Below, one piece after another: positions 1 to 5,652 of a DNA stretch of 5,652 nt (its first letter is position 1; each line of letters begins with the position of its first letter). The DNA lies in contig MNYI01000038.1 in the NCBI GenBank assembly GCA_001873945.1, forward strand, positions 1 to 5,652. The letters are read 5' to 3'. Both the position numbers and the translations under genes were made by a program. Source of the DNA: Candidatus Desantisbacteria bacterium CG2_30_40_21 (GTDB taxonomy: Bacteria > UBA9089 > CG2-30-40-21). The notes under the pieces are model-generated. The model saw nothing but the letters and a program-made list of their open reading frames with translations. It did no database searches and had not been told where the DNA came from.

Positions 1-7
1 AACTAAA

Positions 8-212
8 GTAACTACTCAGGTAAAGGAATTTACCACTCAAGACACAAAGAAACAAAGGTTCACAGTAACTACTTGTAGCTATATTGGACAGAAAAAACTA
101 CGAAATACGCGAAAAACAGCGAAAATTAATAATCAGAAGGAATTTGTGGATCAGAATTTTTCGCGTTTTTTTGCGTTTTTCGCAAGTTATCTCTTGATAG
201 CTGAGTAGTTAC
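8..212. mobile_element. MITE-like element A, non-autonomous, 11-bp terminal inverted repeats
   Basis: The left end GTAACTACTCA (8-18) is the exact reverse complement of the right end TGAGTAGTTAC (202-212). The right flank reads AAACTAAA (213-220). The left flank, cut by the window edge, reads AACTAAA (1-7), so an 8-bp target duplication is likely but its first base cannot be seen. The first 29 bases (8-36) match the left end of the element at 3750-3778 with two mismatches. Inside are a small hairpin, GGTAAA/TTTACC (19-34), a second partial end copy GTAACTACT (65-73), and a larger inverted repeat (101-182). There is no open reading frame for a transposase, so it must be moved in trans. GTAA ends with an 8-bp duplication resemble the IS66 family; that link is inferred. 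Confidence 0.75.
101..182. repeat. Imperfect inverted repeat inside element A ('gcgaaaaacgc' hairpin)
   Basis: The arm at 101-125 pairs with 158-182 over 25 bases with four mismatches, leaving a loop of 32 bases. The arms are built of cgaaa/acgc units (CGCGTTTTT and GCGTTTTTCGC on the right). It forms the core of element A, in the place occupied by the 'cacggagacac' hairpin in the second copy, so the two copies share ends but not cores. Confidence 0.7.
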
Positions 213-222
213 AAACTAAAAG
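194..222 (+). promoter_or_regulatory. Possible sigma-70-type promoter spanning the right end of element A
   Basis: TTGATA (194-199) lies 17 bases before TAAAAG (217-222). The first matches TTGACA at five of six positions and the second TATAAT at four of six. The -35 would lie inside the mobile element and the -10 in the target duplication, reading outward toward the ATPase gene and giving a leader of about 130 bases that contains the 7-bp repeats. The -10 match is weak and such matches are common in AT-rich DNA, so this is only a candidate. Confidence 0.25.
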
Positions 223-224
223 TG

Positions 225-252
225 ATCGGTATTCGGTCATCGGTAATCGGTA
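225..252. repeat. Four-unit 7-bp tandem repeat (ATCGGTA)
   Basis: The four consecutive units are ATCGGTA (225-231), TTCGGTC (232-238), ATCGGTA (239-245) and ATCGGTA (246-252). The period is exactly 7. The array ends about 107 bases before the ATPase start codon. Short iterated units like this may be operator sites or a slippage-prone array; nothing in the sequence decides between them. Confidence 0.75.
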
Positions 253-303
253 AGGGAAAGAGACAAGAGGTGAGCAATGAAATGTTTTTCTTTACCGATT
301 ACC
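242..303. repeat. Inverted repeat upstream of the ATPase gene
   Basis: GGTAATCGGTAA (242-253) is the exact reverse complement of TTACCGATTACC (292-303), separated by 38 bases. The left arm is the last part of the 7-bp tandem array; the right arm carries TACCGAT followed by a degenerate TACCAAT. A second complementary pair, GGGAAAG (254-260) and CTTTCCC (314-320), crosses the first, so the two stems could form a pseudoknot or be alternatives in a leader RNA. It could equally be a MITE-type hairpin relic. Confidence 0.65.
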
Positions 304-359
304 AATTTACTGACTTTCCCCCAAAATATTGAGAGGATACGAGTGAAAGGAGAAATTTT

Positions 360-1424
360 ATGAGATACCAATCCCTATTAATTGAAAATTTCAGAGGGAT
401 AGCGAATCTTGAAATTACTGACATGAAGCGTGTAAACCTGCTTGTAGGAAGAAACAATTGTGGAAAAACATCGGTTTTGGAAGCAGTATTTCTACTTTCA
501 GGCATGTCTAACCCACAGTTACCGGCAAATATCCATAATTTTCGTGATCTTCTCCTTACAAGTGATGAAGAGTTCAGTTTTATGTTCATAAATCTTGATT
601 TTGCTGTACCGATTAGTATCAGTGGGACAATTGACGACCGTAAGCGAGATCTATCAATAACGCCTTTGTATGTTGATTACCGTCCTCAACAGCCTGAAAA
701 ATCAAAGCAGATGCAAGGTATTGGGAAGAGGGATGAAATTACTGCTTCAACCTCATTTGCAAGACTTGTGGAAGGAATTAATCTGGCATTTAGAAACCAT
801 CAAAATCAGAAATTTCAAGGGCAAATCAGCTTAAAGGAAAGTAAAACATCGTTTATGGGTAATTATAAAGAAGACTTGCTTTGTTTGTATCTGAATCCCA
901 AAACAATCATGGTGCAAATTGATAAACAAATGGAAGGTCTGCTGGTTCAAAAGAAACTGGATACCGTTATTTCTGTTTTGAAGGATATAGAACCGAAAGT
1001 AGCGGATATCCGTATGGGTGCAGGTGGAATGATTTATGTAGATATTGGAATAGATAAGTTAGTGCCTGTCAATATTATGGGCGACGGAATGCGGCGTATT
1101 TTGGCTATGATGGCTGCCATTGCGGCAATGAAAAATGGTGTTTTGCTGGTAGACGAGATAGAAAACGGATTACACTATGCTTCTCTATCCGTGATGTGGA
1201 AAGCGATTTTTACTGCATGTAAAGAATACAATGTTCAGCTTATTACAACAACCCATTCCTATGAATGCATAGAGGCTTTTTCAAAGGTTTATGAAATGAT
1301 AGAACCTGACGGGGATGATATCAGACTTTATCGAATAGACAGGGAAGAAGACAAACATAAGGCGTTTGTCTATACTCCACAGGTACTTAAAGCAGGTATT
1401 GAAAAAGAATTTGAGGTGCGGTGA
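360..1424 (+). CDS. OLD-like AAA_15/AAA_21-family ABC-type ATPase, putative defence ATPase
   Basis: This 354-residue cytoplasmic protein has the layout of single-gene ABC-type ATPases of the OLD/RecF-like group. The N-terminus 'IENFRGIANLEI' leads to a Walker A motif GRNNCGKT (30-37). The signature-like segment is GDGMRR (241-246). Walker B is LLVDEIEN with D265 and catalytic E266, and the switch histidine is H299 in TTTHSYE. All the residues needed for ATP binding and hydrolysis are present, and no membrane segments are seen. The middle (about 50-230) is the variable part typical of this group. The start is supported by AAAGGAG (346-352) seven bases before ATG. The stop overlaps the start of the next gene, a TOPRIM-like partner, so the two are probably translationally coupled and act as one complex. 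By analogy with OLD, Gabija and PARIS ATPases it may sense or bind nucleic acid or phage proteins and control the partner. That role is inferred; the ATPase fold is secure. Confidence 0.9.
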   Translation: MRYQSLLIENFRGIANLEITDMKRVNLLVGRNNCGKTSVLEAVFLLSGMSNPQLPANIHNFRDLLLTSDEEFSFMFINLDFAVPISISGTIDDRKRDLSITPLYVDYRPQQPEKSKQMQGIGKRDEITASTSFARLVEGINLAFRNHQNQKFQGQISLKESKTSFMGNYKEDLLCLYLNPKTIMVQIDKQMEGLLVQKKLDTVISVLKDIEPKVADIRMGAGGMIYVDIGIDKLVPVNIMGDGMRRILAMMAAIAAMKNGVLLVDEIENGLHYASLSVMWKAIFTACKEYNVQLITTTHSYECIEAFSKVYEMIEPDGDDIRLYRIDREEDKHKAFVYTPQVLKAGIEKEFEVR

Positions 1425-2110
1425 TGGATAAGAGCATTAAAATCGAATCCACCCGATTGCTTGTGGTTGAGGGCAAAGATGAATGCAACTTCTTCAAAGC
1501 ATTATTGAAACATCTTAAGATAGATGGTGTCCAACTTGTTGATATTGGTGGGAAGGACAAATTTAAAACAGAATTTCAGCTTTTATGCAATCTCGAAAAT
1601 TTTAATAAGATTAAGCGACTTGGTTTTATAAGGGACGCAGAAACAAATCCTGCAAAATCAGCTTTTGATAGCATATGCGGAGTACTAAAAAAACACAACT
1701 TGCCAATTCCAGTAAATATAAATAAAATAAGGAACGATACCGATCCATATGTTGGTATCTTCATAATGCCTGATAATTCCGGTGAGGGGATGTTGGAAAA
1801 TCTTTGCCTAAAAACGATTGAATCTTTGCCTCAATATGATTGTGTTGATGGATTTATCTCTTGTTTTGTTCAACACCAGCCCCAGAATGAAAAAGAAAAG
1901 TTTAATGAACCAAAGGCAAAAGTTCAAACTTATCTTGCATCGCGTTCACCCATTGTCGAATCTCTGGGACTTGGTGCACAAAAAGGGTACTGGGACTTTA
2001 ATCACCTCTGCCTTGATGATATGAAAAAGTTTTTAGAATCATTGTTTCCTGAGGGGATATTGGGTCAAGACTCGAAAGCAGAGTTAACTTTAGTCGTCAA
2101 GAAAAAATAA
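1424..2110 (+). CDS. DUF3226-type TOPRIM-like protein, putative effector of the ATPase
   Basis: This 228-residue soluble protein opens with a TOPRIM-like strand and acidic turn, LLVVEGKDE (12-20), with the expected catalytic glutamate at E16. A second acidic motif, IRDAE (69-73), gives a DxE pair (D71, E73). The segment MPDNSGEGMLENL (115-127) is the pattern I associate with DUF3226. TOPRIM domains bind metal and cut or join nucleic acid phosphodiesters; whether this one is an active nuclease cannot be read from sequence. ATG at 1424 is preferred because GAGGTG (1413-1418) sits five bases upstream. A GTG at 1421, in frame, is the alternative and would add one residue. The start overlaps the ATPase stop as TGATG, which means coupled translation. 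The pairing recalls PARIS (AAA_15 ATPase AriA with DUF4435 TOPRIM protein AriB), but with a different TOPRIM family. Family call fairly sure; defence role inferred. Confidence 0.82.
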   Translation: MDKSIKIESTRLLVVEGKDECNFFKALLKHLKIDGVQLVDIGGKDKFKTEFQLLCNLENFNKIKRLGFIRDAETNPAKSAFDSICGVLKKHNLPIPVNINKIRNDTDPYVGIFIMPDNSGEGMLENLCLKTIESLPQYDCVDGFISCFVQHQPQNEKEKFNEPKAKVQTYLASRSPIVESLGLGAQKGYWDFNHLCLDDMKKFLESLFPEGILGQDSKAELTLVVKKK

Positions 2111-2266
2111 CTTGCAGGAGTCGTGTTACCGATCCATCTTGGCTGGCTTCATTGTTCGTCGATTACATACAGTCAGACAAGTCAGACTTGCCAGCCAAGC
2201 GTCTTGAGGGACTCTTGGTGTACAACTTATTTTTTTCTTGACTCCTAACTGAGAGGCTTATTATAA
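2111..2266 (+). other. GC-richer, structured intergenic spacer
   Basis: I count about 51% GC over 2111-2220, above the surrounding AT-rich genes, and no gene is visible here. CTTGGCTGGC (2138-2147) pairs perfectly with GCCAGCCAAG (2190-2199). Inside that loop lies a near-perfect palindrome, CAAGTC-A-GACTTG (2178-2190), and a direct repeat GTCAGAC (2172-2178 and 2181-2187). An outer pair, AGGAGTC (2116-2122) and GACTCCT (2240-2246), brackets everything. This could be a structured leader of the response-regulator gene, a small RNA, the 3' end of the ATPase operon, or a repeat relic. GAGAGG (2251-2256) is the likely ribosome binding site of the next gene. Confidence 0.55.
2195..2236 (+). terminator. 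Possible weak Rho-independent terminator of the ATPase/TOPRIM operon
   Basis: The segment 2195-2204 pairs with 2209-2218 (CCAAG with CTTGG outside, GTC with GAC inside, one mismatch and a closing wobble) around a four-base loop. A run of seven T lies at 2230-2236. The T run begins 11 bases after the stem, too far for a classical terminator, so the call is weak. CCAAG (2195-2199) is also used by the upstream stem with 2138-2147, so the two structures exclude each other. Confidence 0.3.
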
Positions 2267-3730
2267 ATGGCTCAAAAAATATTAATTGCTGATGATAGTC
2301 CAACTATTGTTGAGATGTTAAAATTTGCTCTTTCCAGTGAAGGGTATGAGGTAGTAACTGCCTGTGATGGGGTTGAGGCAATTGAAATGGTGTATAAGGA
2401 GTATCCTGACCTTATCCTGCTGGATATTCTTATGCCAAAGATGAATGGGTATCAGGTTTGTCGTTTGATAAAGGGGGACAAAAATACCACTTCTATCCCT
2501 GTAATTATGCTTACCGGACAGGATCAGCCAAAGGATAAGTTCTGGGGGCTTGAGACTGGTGCAGATGATTTTATTGTTAAGGATTTTGAGTCAATGTCCC
2601 TGTTTGAAAGCATTGAAAAACTCCTTAAAGAAACGGAAAATGTCCAATCAAATAAGTCGTTAAGTAAAAAAGAAACTGTTAGCCTTGATAGCATTCTTTC
2701 ACGGGTAAATGATTTATTGGATAAAAGGCTGTTTCAAACAACGATAATGAATGTTATTAATCGTATTGCTCAAACAGAGGATAAGTGTGAAGATATCTTG
2801 AGGGAAATCCTTAATGTCTTGACCCGTGTAGTGAATTATCATGTAGGCATGATTTTATTGAAGGAAAACGAGGAATCAAGTCATCTGACGGTTTATGTAA
2901 ATCAAGCTGTAAATGAAACATATGTAAATGCTATGGTTGAAAAAACCAAAAATGATGCCATAACGCACCTTGGATATTCTATAGACAAAACAAATATTCG
3001 AATAACAACCTTTAATCAAGCTGGTAATTCCTCTTCAAAAGATGTCCCTTATAAACCAAAATCATATATATCCTTACCGCTTGTGGCACATAAGGCTGTG
3101 ATTGGAATTATCAGCCTGAGCAGTTCGGATGATAATATGTTTGGCGGCGAGATGAACGATACCTTAATCGTAGTCATTAATGAGTCATCCATTGTGATTA
3201 ATAATGTCATGCTTCGTGAAGAGATCAAGCGGCTGGCAATTACCGATGGGTTGACCAAGTGTTATAACCATCGGCACTTTCAGGAGATAATTGCCAATGA
3301 ATTTAATCGCTGCAAACGATATAAATCTCTTTTTGCTCTATTGATAATTGATATTGACCATTTTAAGAATGTAAATGATACCTATGGACATATGGCAGGA
3401 GATTCTGTTCTTCGCGAGGTATCTGCCTGTTTGAAGAAAAGCATACGAGATGTTGATTTCGCAGCAAGGTATGGTGGCGAGGAGTTTGCATTGATATTCC
3501 CGGCTACAAATCTAATAGGTGCATTTCAAACGGCTGACAGAATAAGACAGTCAATAGCGGATATGACTTTTTCAGAACTGCCACCAGAAAAACAGATTAC
3601 AATTAGTATTGGGGTAAGCAGTTATCCGGAGATATTAGCCCAAACCCAGTATGAGCTGATTGATCGCACGGATCAGGCATTGTATCGAGCAAAGCATGGG
3701 GGAAGAAATAAGGTAGAACTAGCGGTGTGA
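2267..3730 (+). CDS. Response regulator with REC, GAF and GGDEF domains, probable diguanylate cyclase
   Basis: This 487-residue soluble signalling protein has three domains. The receiver domain (about 3-122) has the acid pocket D9/D10, phospho-acceptor D53 in LLDILMPKMNG, switch T83 and conserved K105, although the usual proline after that lysine is aspartate (D106). A GAF-like domain (about 160-310) follows and may bind a small ligand. The GGDEF domain (about 320-485) starts at TDGLTKCYNHR. It keeps metal-binding D362, guanine-contacting N370 and D379, the active motif GGEEF (403-407) and the product-inhibition site RDVD (394-397), nine residues upstream as in PleD. It should therefore make cyclic di-GMP from two GTP when its receiver is phosphorylated, with feedback inhibition. 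No partner kinase is in the window. The start follows GAGAGG by ten bases. Before insertion of the mobile element downstream it was probably co-transcribed with the CheR gene. Confidence 0.95.
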   Translation: MAQKILIADDSPTIVEMLKFALSSEGYEVVTACDGVEAIEMVYKEYPDLILLDILMPKMNGYQVCRLIKGDKNTTSIPVIMLTGQDQPKDKFWGLETGADDFIVKDFESMSLFESIEKLLKETENVQSNKSLSKKETVSLDSILSRVNDLLDKRLFQTTIMNVINRIAQTEDKCEDILREILNVLTRVVNYHVGMILLKENEESSHLTVYVNQAVNETYVNAMVEKTKNDAITHLGYSIDKTNIRITTFNQAGNSSSKDVPYKPKSYISLPLVAHKAVIGIISLSSSDDNMFGGEMNDTLIVVINESSIVINNVMLREEIKRLAITDGLTKCYNHRHFQEIIANEFNRCKRYKSLFALLIIDIDHFKNVNDTYGHMAGDSVLREVSACLKKSIRDVDFAARYGGEEFALIFPATNLIGAFQTADRIRQSIADMTFSELPPEKQITISIGVSSYPEILAQTQYELIDRTDQALYRAKHGGRNKVELAV

Positions 3731-3741
3731 AAATAATATGT

Positions 3742-3920
3742 CCTATATGGTAACTACTCAGGGAGAGGAATTTACCACGAAGACACTGAGACACGGAGAG
3801 ACACAGAAGATTTCCGATATTTTTATGGTACTGGAAAAATGAAAAACAAGGGTATTTCTCATCAATTCTCTGTTTTTCTCCGTGTCTCCGTGTCTTCGTG
3901 GTGAGTAGTTACCCTATATG
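3742..3920. mobile_element. MITE-like element B with perfect 8-bp target site duplication
   Basis: The element proper is 3750-3912 (163 bp). Its ends are GTAACTACTCA (3750-3760) and TGAGTAGTTAC (3902-3912), perfect inverted repeats identical to those of element A. It is flanked exactly by CCTATATG on both sides (3742-3749 and 3913-3920), the mark of transposition. Internal arms 3775-3799 and 3877-3901 pair over 25 bases with one mismatch. They are built of gacac/ggaga units and nearly join the ends into one long hairpin, broken only by 14 extra bases (3761-3774) on the left. No transposase is encoded. The insertion separates the cyclase gene from the cheR gene and the hairpin may reduce read-through. 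IS66-type mobilisation is inferred from the GTAA ends and duplication length. Confidence 0.88.
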
Positions 3921-3951
3921 ACCTATCCTGAAAGAGGTAAAGGAGAAAAAA

Positions 3952-5397
3952 ATGACTGAAGAAGAAAAATATAATCGGGTTAGTCCTGATCTATCAGAGG
4001 AAGAGTTTTTATTGTTTCAGCGATATATCTCAGATAATGCTGGACTCTTTCTTGATGACAGCAAGCTGGACACATTGAGAACAGCCCTTCTGGCAAGGAC
4101 CACTGCCCTGAACCTGAAGGATTATCGAGAATACTACCGATTTATCAGTTTTAATCCAAGAGGCGGAGAAGAATTCAAAGAGTTGATGAACCTTCTGACT
4201 GTTGGAGAAACATATTTTTTTCGCGATATCAAACATTTTGAAATACTTGGGAAATATATCCTGCCTGAGCTTATCAAATATAAGAAAGATAAAGGTGATA
4301 ACAGTATCAGGATATGGAGTGCCGGCTGCTCAACAGGGGAGGAGCCTTATTCTATAGCCATGTTTCTTCTTGAAAATTTTACTATTCCTTCCCTATTGGA
4401 TATAGAAATTTTGGCTACAGATGTGAGTACCAGAGCATTACAGAAGGCAAGGGAGGGTATTTATACCAAATGGTCACTTCGGGCAATAGATAGAAAATAT
4501 TCGCAGAAACATTTTACTACAGTAGAAAACAGGTATCATCTAAATGATGATATAAAGAAAATGGTCAGGTTTGAGTATTTTAACCTTATCCGTGAACCAT
4601 ATCCACTCACAAAGATGGGTAATTATTGGGATATTATTCTTTGCAAGAATGTAACCATATATTTTAAGATAGATTCTACTAAACGGGTTATTCATGATTT
4701 TTATCAGAGTTTAAGGGATGGCGGCTCTCTCTTTATTGGGATGTCAGAGTCGCTCTTTCAGATATCAGATGAGTTTAACCTTGTTGAACATGATAATTGT
4801 TTTCTCTATAAAAAGATTGCAGGTCAAGAAAAACCCACAGGCTATAAACGCGAAATAAAGATACCAGTGATCAAAAAGATTGATGTTGAGAGTGCGGAAA
4901 CTTGTTTTAAGCATGCTAAGGAGCATTTAAAGGCAAAGCATTATGATCGGGCAATTGTAGAATTGGGAAAGGTTGTTCGTCTTAAACCTCAACATACAGA
5001 GGCCAGATTAATGTTAGCAGATATTTATGCCAATGAGGAAAGATATATAGAGGCAGAGGAGGAATGTCGCAAAGTAATTGAGATAAACTCATTATTGCCA
5101 ATCTCTCACTGTCTTTTGGGAATAGTGCTTGGCAAACAAAAAAGGGTTACAGAGGCTATTCCTGAGCTAAAAAAGACTATTTATCTTGACCAGGATATGG
5201 CCATTGCCCACCTTCATCTGGCTAATCTATATTACGATAACAAGGAATATAATCATTCGGCAAGGGAATTTAAGAATGTGTTAAGGATAATGGAAAAGGA
5301 TCTTGATACAGAGGTTGGATTATCAGACGGTGGTTTTTCACAAGAGGTCCTCCTTCAGGCAAAGGAAGGGATTGCTAAGCTGAGTATGTCACAGTAG
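3952..5397 (+). CDS. CheR-type protein-glutamate O-methyltransferase with C-terminal TPR domain
   Basis: This 481-residue cytoplasmic protein is expected to transfer methyl groups from S-adenosylmethionine to glutamates of chemoreceptors. The N-terminal helical CheR domain (about 14-80) leads into LTVGETYFFRD (82-92), the family's conserved entry segment. The SAM site AGCSTGEEPYS is at 124-134, the acidic ribose-binding residue is D157 in LATDVS, and the CKNVTIYF motif (231-238) has lysine where most CheR have arginine. After about residue 290 comes a linker and four TPR units (about 315-450), as in CheR-TPR proteins of alternative chemosensory pathways, where the TPRs bind protein partners. 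It is longer than minimal CheR (about 280 residues) because of this fusion. The start follows AAAGGAG (3939-3945) by six bases. No receptor, CheA or CheB is in the window. The upstream diguanylate cyclase suggests control of a surface or developmental behaviour rather than classical swimming; that part is inferred. No symbol is given because of the fusion. Confidence 0.94.
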   Translation: MTEEEKYNRVSPDLSEEEFLLFQRYISDNAGLFLDDSKLDTLRTALLARTTALNLKDYREYYRFISFNPRGGEEFKELMNLLTVGETYFFRDIKHFEILGKYILPELIKYKKDKGDNSIRIWSAGCSTGEEPYSIAMFLLENFTIPSLLDIEILATDVSTRALQKAREGIYTKWSLRAIDRKYSQKHFTTVENRYHLNDDIKKMVRFEYFNLIREPYPLTKMGNYWDIILCKNVTIYFKIDSTKRVIHDFYQSLRDGGSLFIGMSESLFQISDEFNLVEHDNCFLYKKIAGQEKPTGYKREIKIPVIKKIDVESAETCFKHAKEHLKAKHYDRAIVELGKVVRLKPQHTEARLMLADIYANEERYIEAEEECRKVIEINSLLPISHCLLGIVLGKQKRVTEAIPELKKTIYLDQDMAIAHLHLANLYYDNKEYNHSAREFKNVLRIMEKDLDTEVGLSDGGFSQEVLLQAKEGIAKLSMSQ

Positions 5398-5445
5398 AAA
5401 ATGGGGACAGCAATTCTAATTATGACATTTTTACCGCATAAACAC

Positions 5446-5627
5446 ATAACAACTCACCACGGAGACACGGAGACACAGAGGAAAATCGAAGGACAAATCT
5501 CTTATTTGAATGTGGCTGAACGCAGATTTTTGGAAATTTGAAGCATTATTCTGTAAATTTATAAAAATTTGCATTCCGTCAGCTTGTTTTTTTAAATTAT
5601 TCTCCGTGCCTCCGTGTCTCTGTGGTG
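5446..5627. repeat. Degenerate hairpin element C ('caccacggagacacgg' family)
   Basis: The arm 5455-5482 pairs with 5600-5627 over 28 bases with four mismatches, around a 117-base AT-rich loop. The arms share the gacacggagacac units of element B. The left border reads ATAACAACTCA (5446-5456), two mismatches from the GTAACTACTCA end of elements A and B, but the right border has no such end and no target duplication can be found. It looks like an old or truncated relative. It lies just downstream of the cheR gene, where it might also act as a weak transcription barrier. No coding potential is seen between 5398 and the window end. Confidence 0.7.
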
Positions 5628-5652
5628 AATCTGAAAATCCATAATGAGAATT

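Noticed and set aside
225..252. Tandem units considered as a CRISPR array
   Set aside because: Units are 7 bp and directly adjacent, with no spacers of CRISPR length and no cas genes.
299..589. Minus-strand open frame opposite the ATPase start
   Set aside because: It overlaps the well-supported ATPase gene and its upstream repeat, with no family-like motif.
1818..2024. Plus-strand open frame within the TOPRIM-like gene
   Set aside because: It lies wholly inside the DUF3226 gene in another frame and shows no domain-like pattern.
2238..2266. TTGACT, 17-base spacer, TTATAA just before the response regulator start, a good-looking promoter
   Set aside because: Transcription would start several bases inside the coding region and leave out both the ATG at 2267 and the GAGAGG site, so it cannot express the full-length protein.
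3603..3794. Minus-strand open frame covering the end of the GGDEF gene and the start of element B
   Set aside because: It is antisense to the conserved GGDEF C-terminus and runs into mobile repeat sequence, so it is a chance frame.
3750..3912. Element B hairpin as the intrinsic terminator of the cyclase gene
   Set aside because: It has no T tract following the right arm and clear transposition borders; any termination effect would be secondary.
1..3920. Elements A and B as ends of a composite transposon carrying the ATPase pair and the cyclase
   Set aside because: Each has its own, different target duplication (AAACTAAA and CCTATATG), so they inserted independently; no transposase lies between them.
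5401..5410. ATGGGGACAG after cheR, like the GGGGACAG tags seen near some insertion-sequence relics
   Set aside because: Only one short copy, no paired end and no transposase remnant, so it is not supported as an element.

Overview
This AT-rich window (GC clearly below 45% by eye) carries four complete plus-strand genes separated by repeat-rich spacers. The signalling genes, REC-GAF-GGDEF and CheR-TPR, together with the many hairpin repeats built from 'cacggagacac' units, suggest a free-living, environmental Gram-negative lineage. Such gene pairs and repeats are familiar from uncultured Planctomycetota/Brocadiales, Nitrospirota, deltaproteobacteria and candidate phyla. The sequence alone does not settle the phylum.

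Layout. Positions 1-359 hold no gene. They contain a MITE-like element (8-212), a 7-bp tandem repeat with an inverted counterpart (225-303), and the ribosome binding site of the first gene. Positions 360-2110 are a tightly coupled two-gene cassette: an OLD/AAA_15-AAA_21-type ABC-like ATPase, then a DUF3226-type TOPRIM-like protein. The second start overlaps the first stop as TGATG. This is the split ATPase + TOPRIM arrangement seen in OLD-like and PARIS-like anti-phage systems. Positions 2111-2266 are a GC-richer spacer able to form mutually exclusive stems. Positions 2267-3730 encode a response regulator with GAF and active-type GGDEF domains, a probable diguanylate cyclase. Positions 3742-3920 are a second MITE of the same family, with an exact 8-bp target duplication. 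Positions 3952-5397 encode a CheR-type methyltransferase with C-terminal TPRs. Positions 5398-5652 hold no gene, only a third, degenerate hairpin element.

Function. The first pair is probably a defence or toxin-like ATPase/nuclease module. The second pair is a sensory module: c-di-GMP synthesis under phosphorelay control next to receptor methylation. Removing the second MITE and one copy of its target duplication leaves only about 50 bp between the cyclase and cheR genes, so these two probably formed one operon before the insertion.

The strongest new observation is the mobile family itself. Two copies share the 11-bp terminal inverted repeat GTAACTACTCA and about 29 bp of left end. One has a perfect 8-bp target duplication (CCTATATG). 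The other has a matching one (AAACTAAA), visible except for one base beyond the window edge. GTAA ends with 8-bp duplications point to an IS66-like transposase acting in trans, which is an inference.
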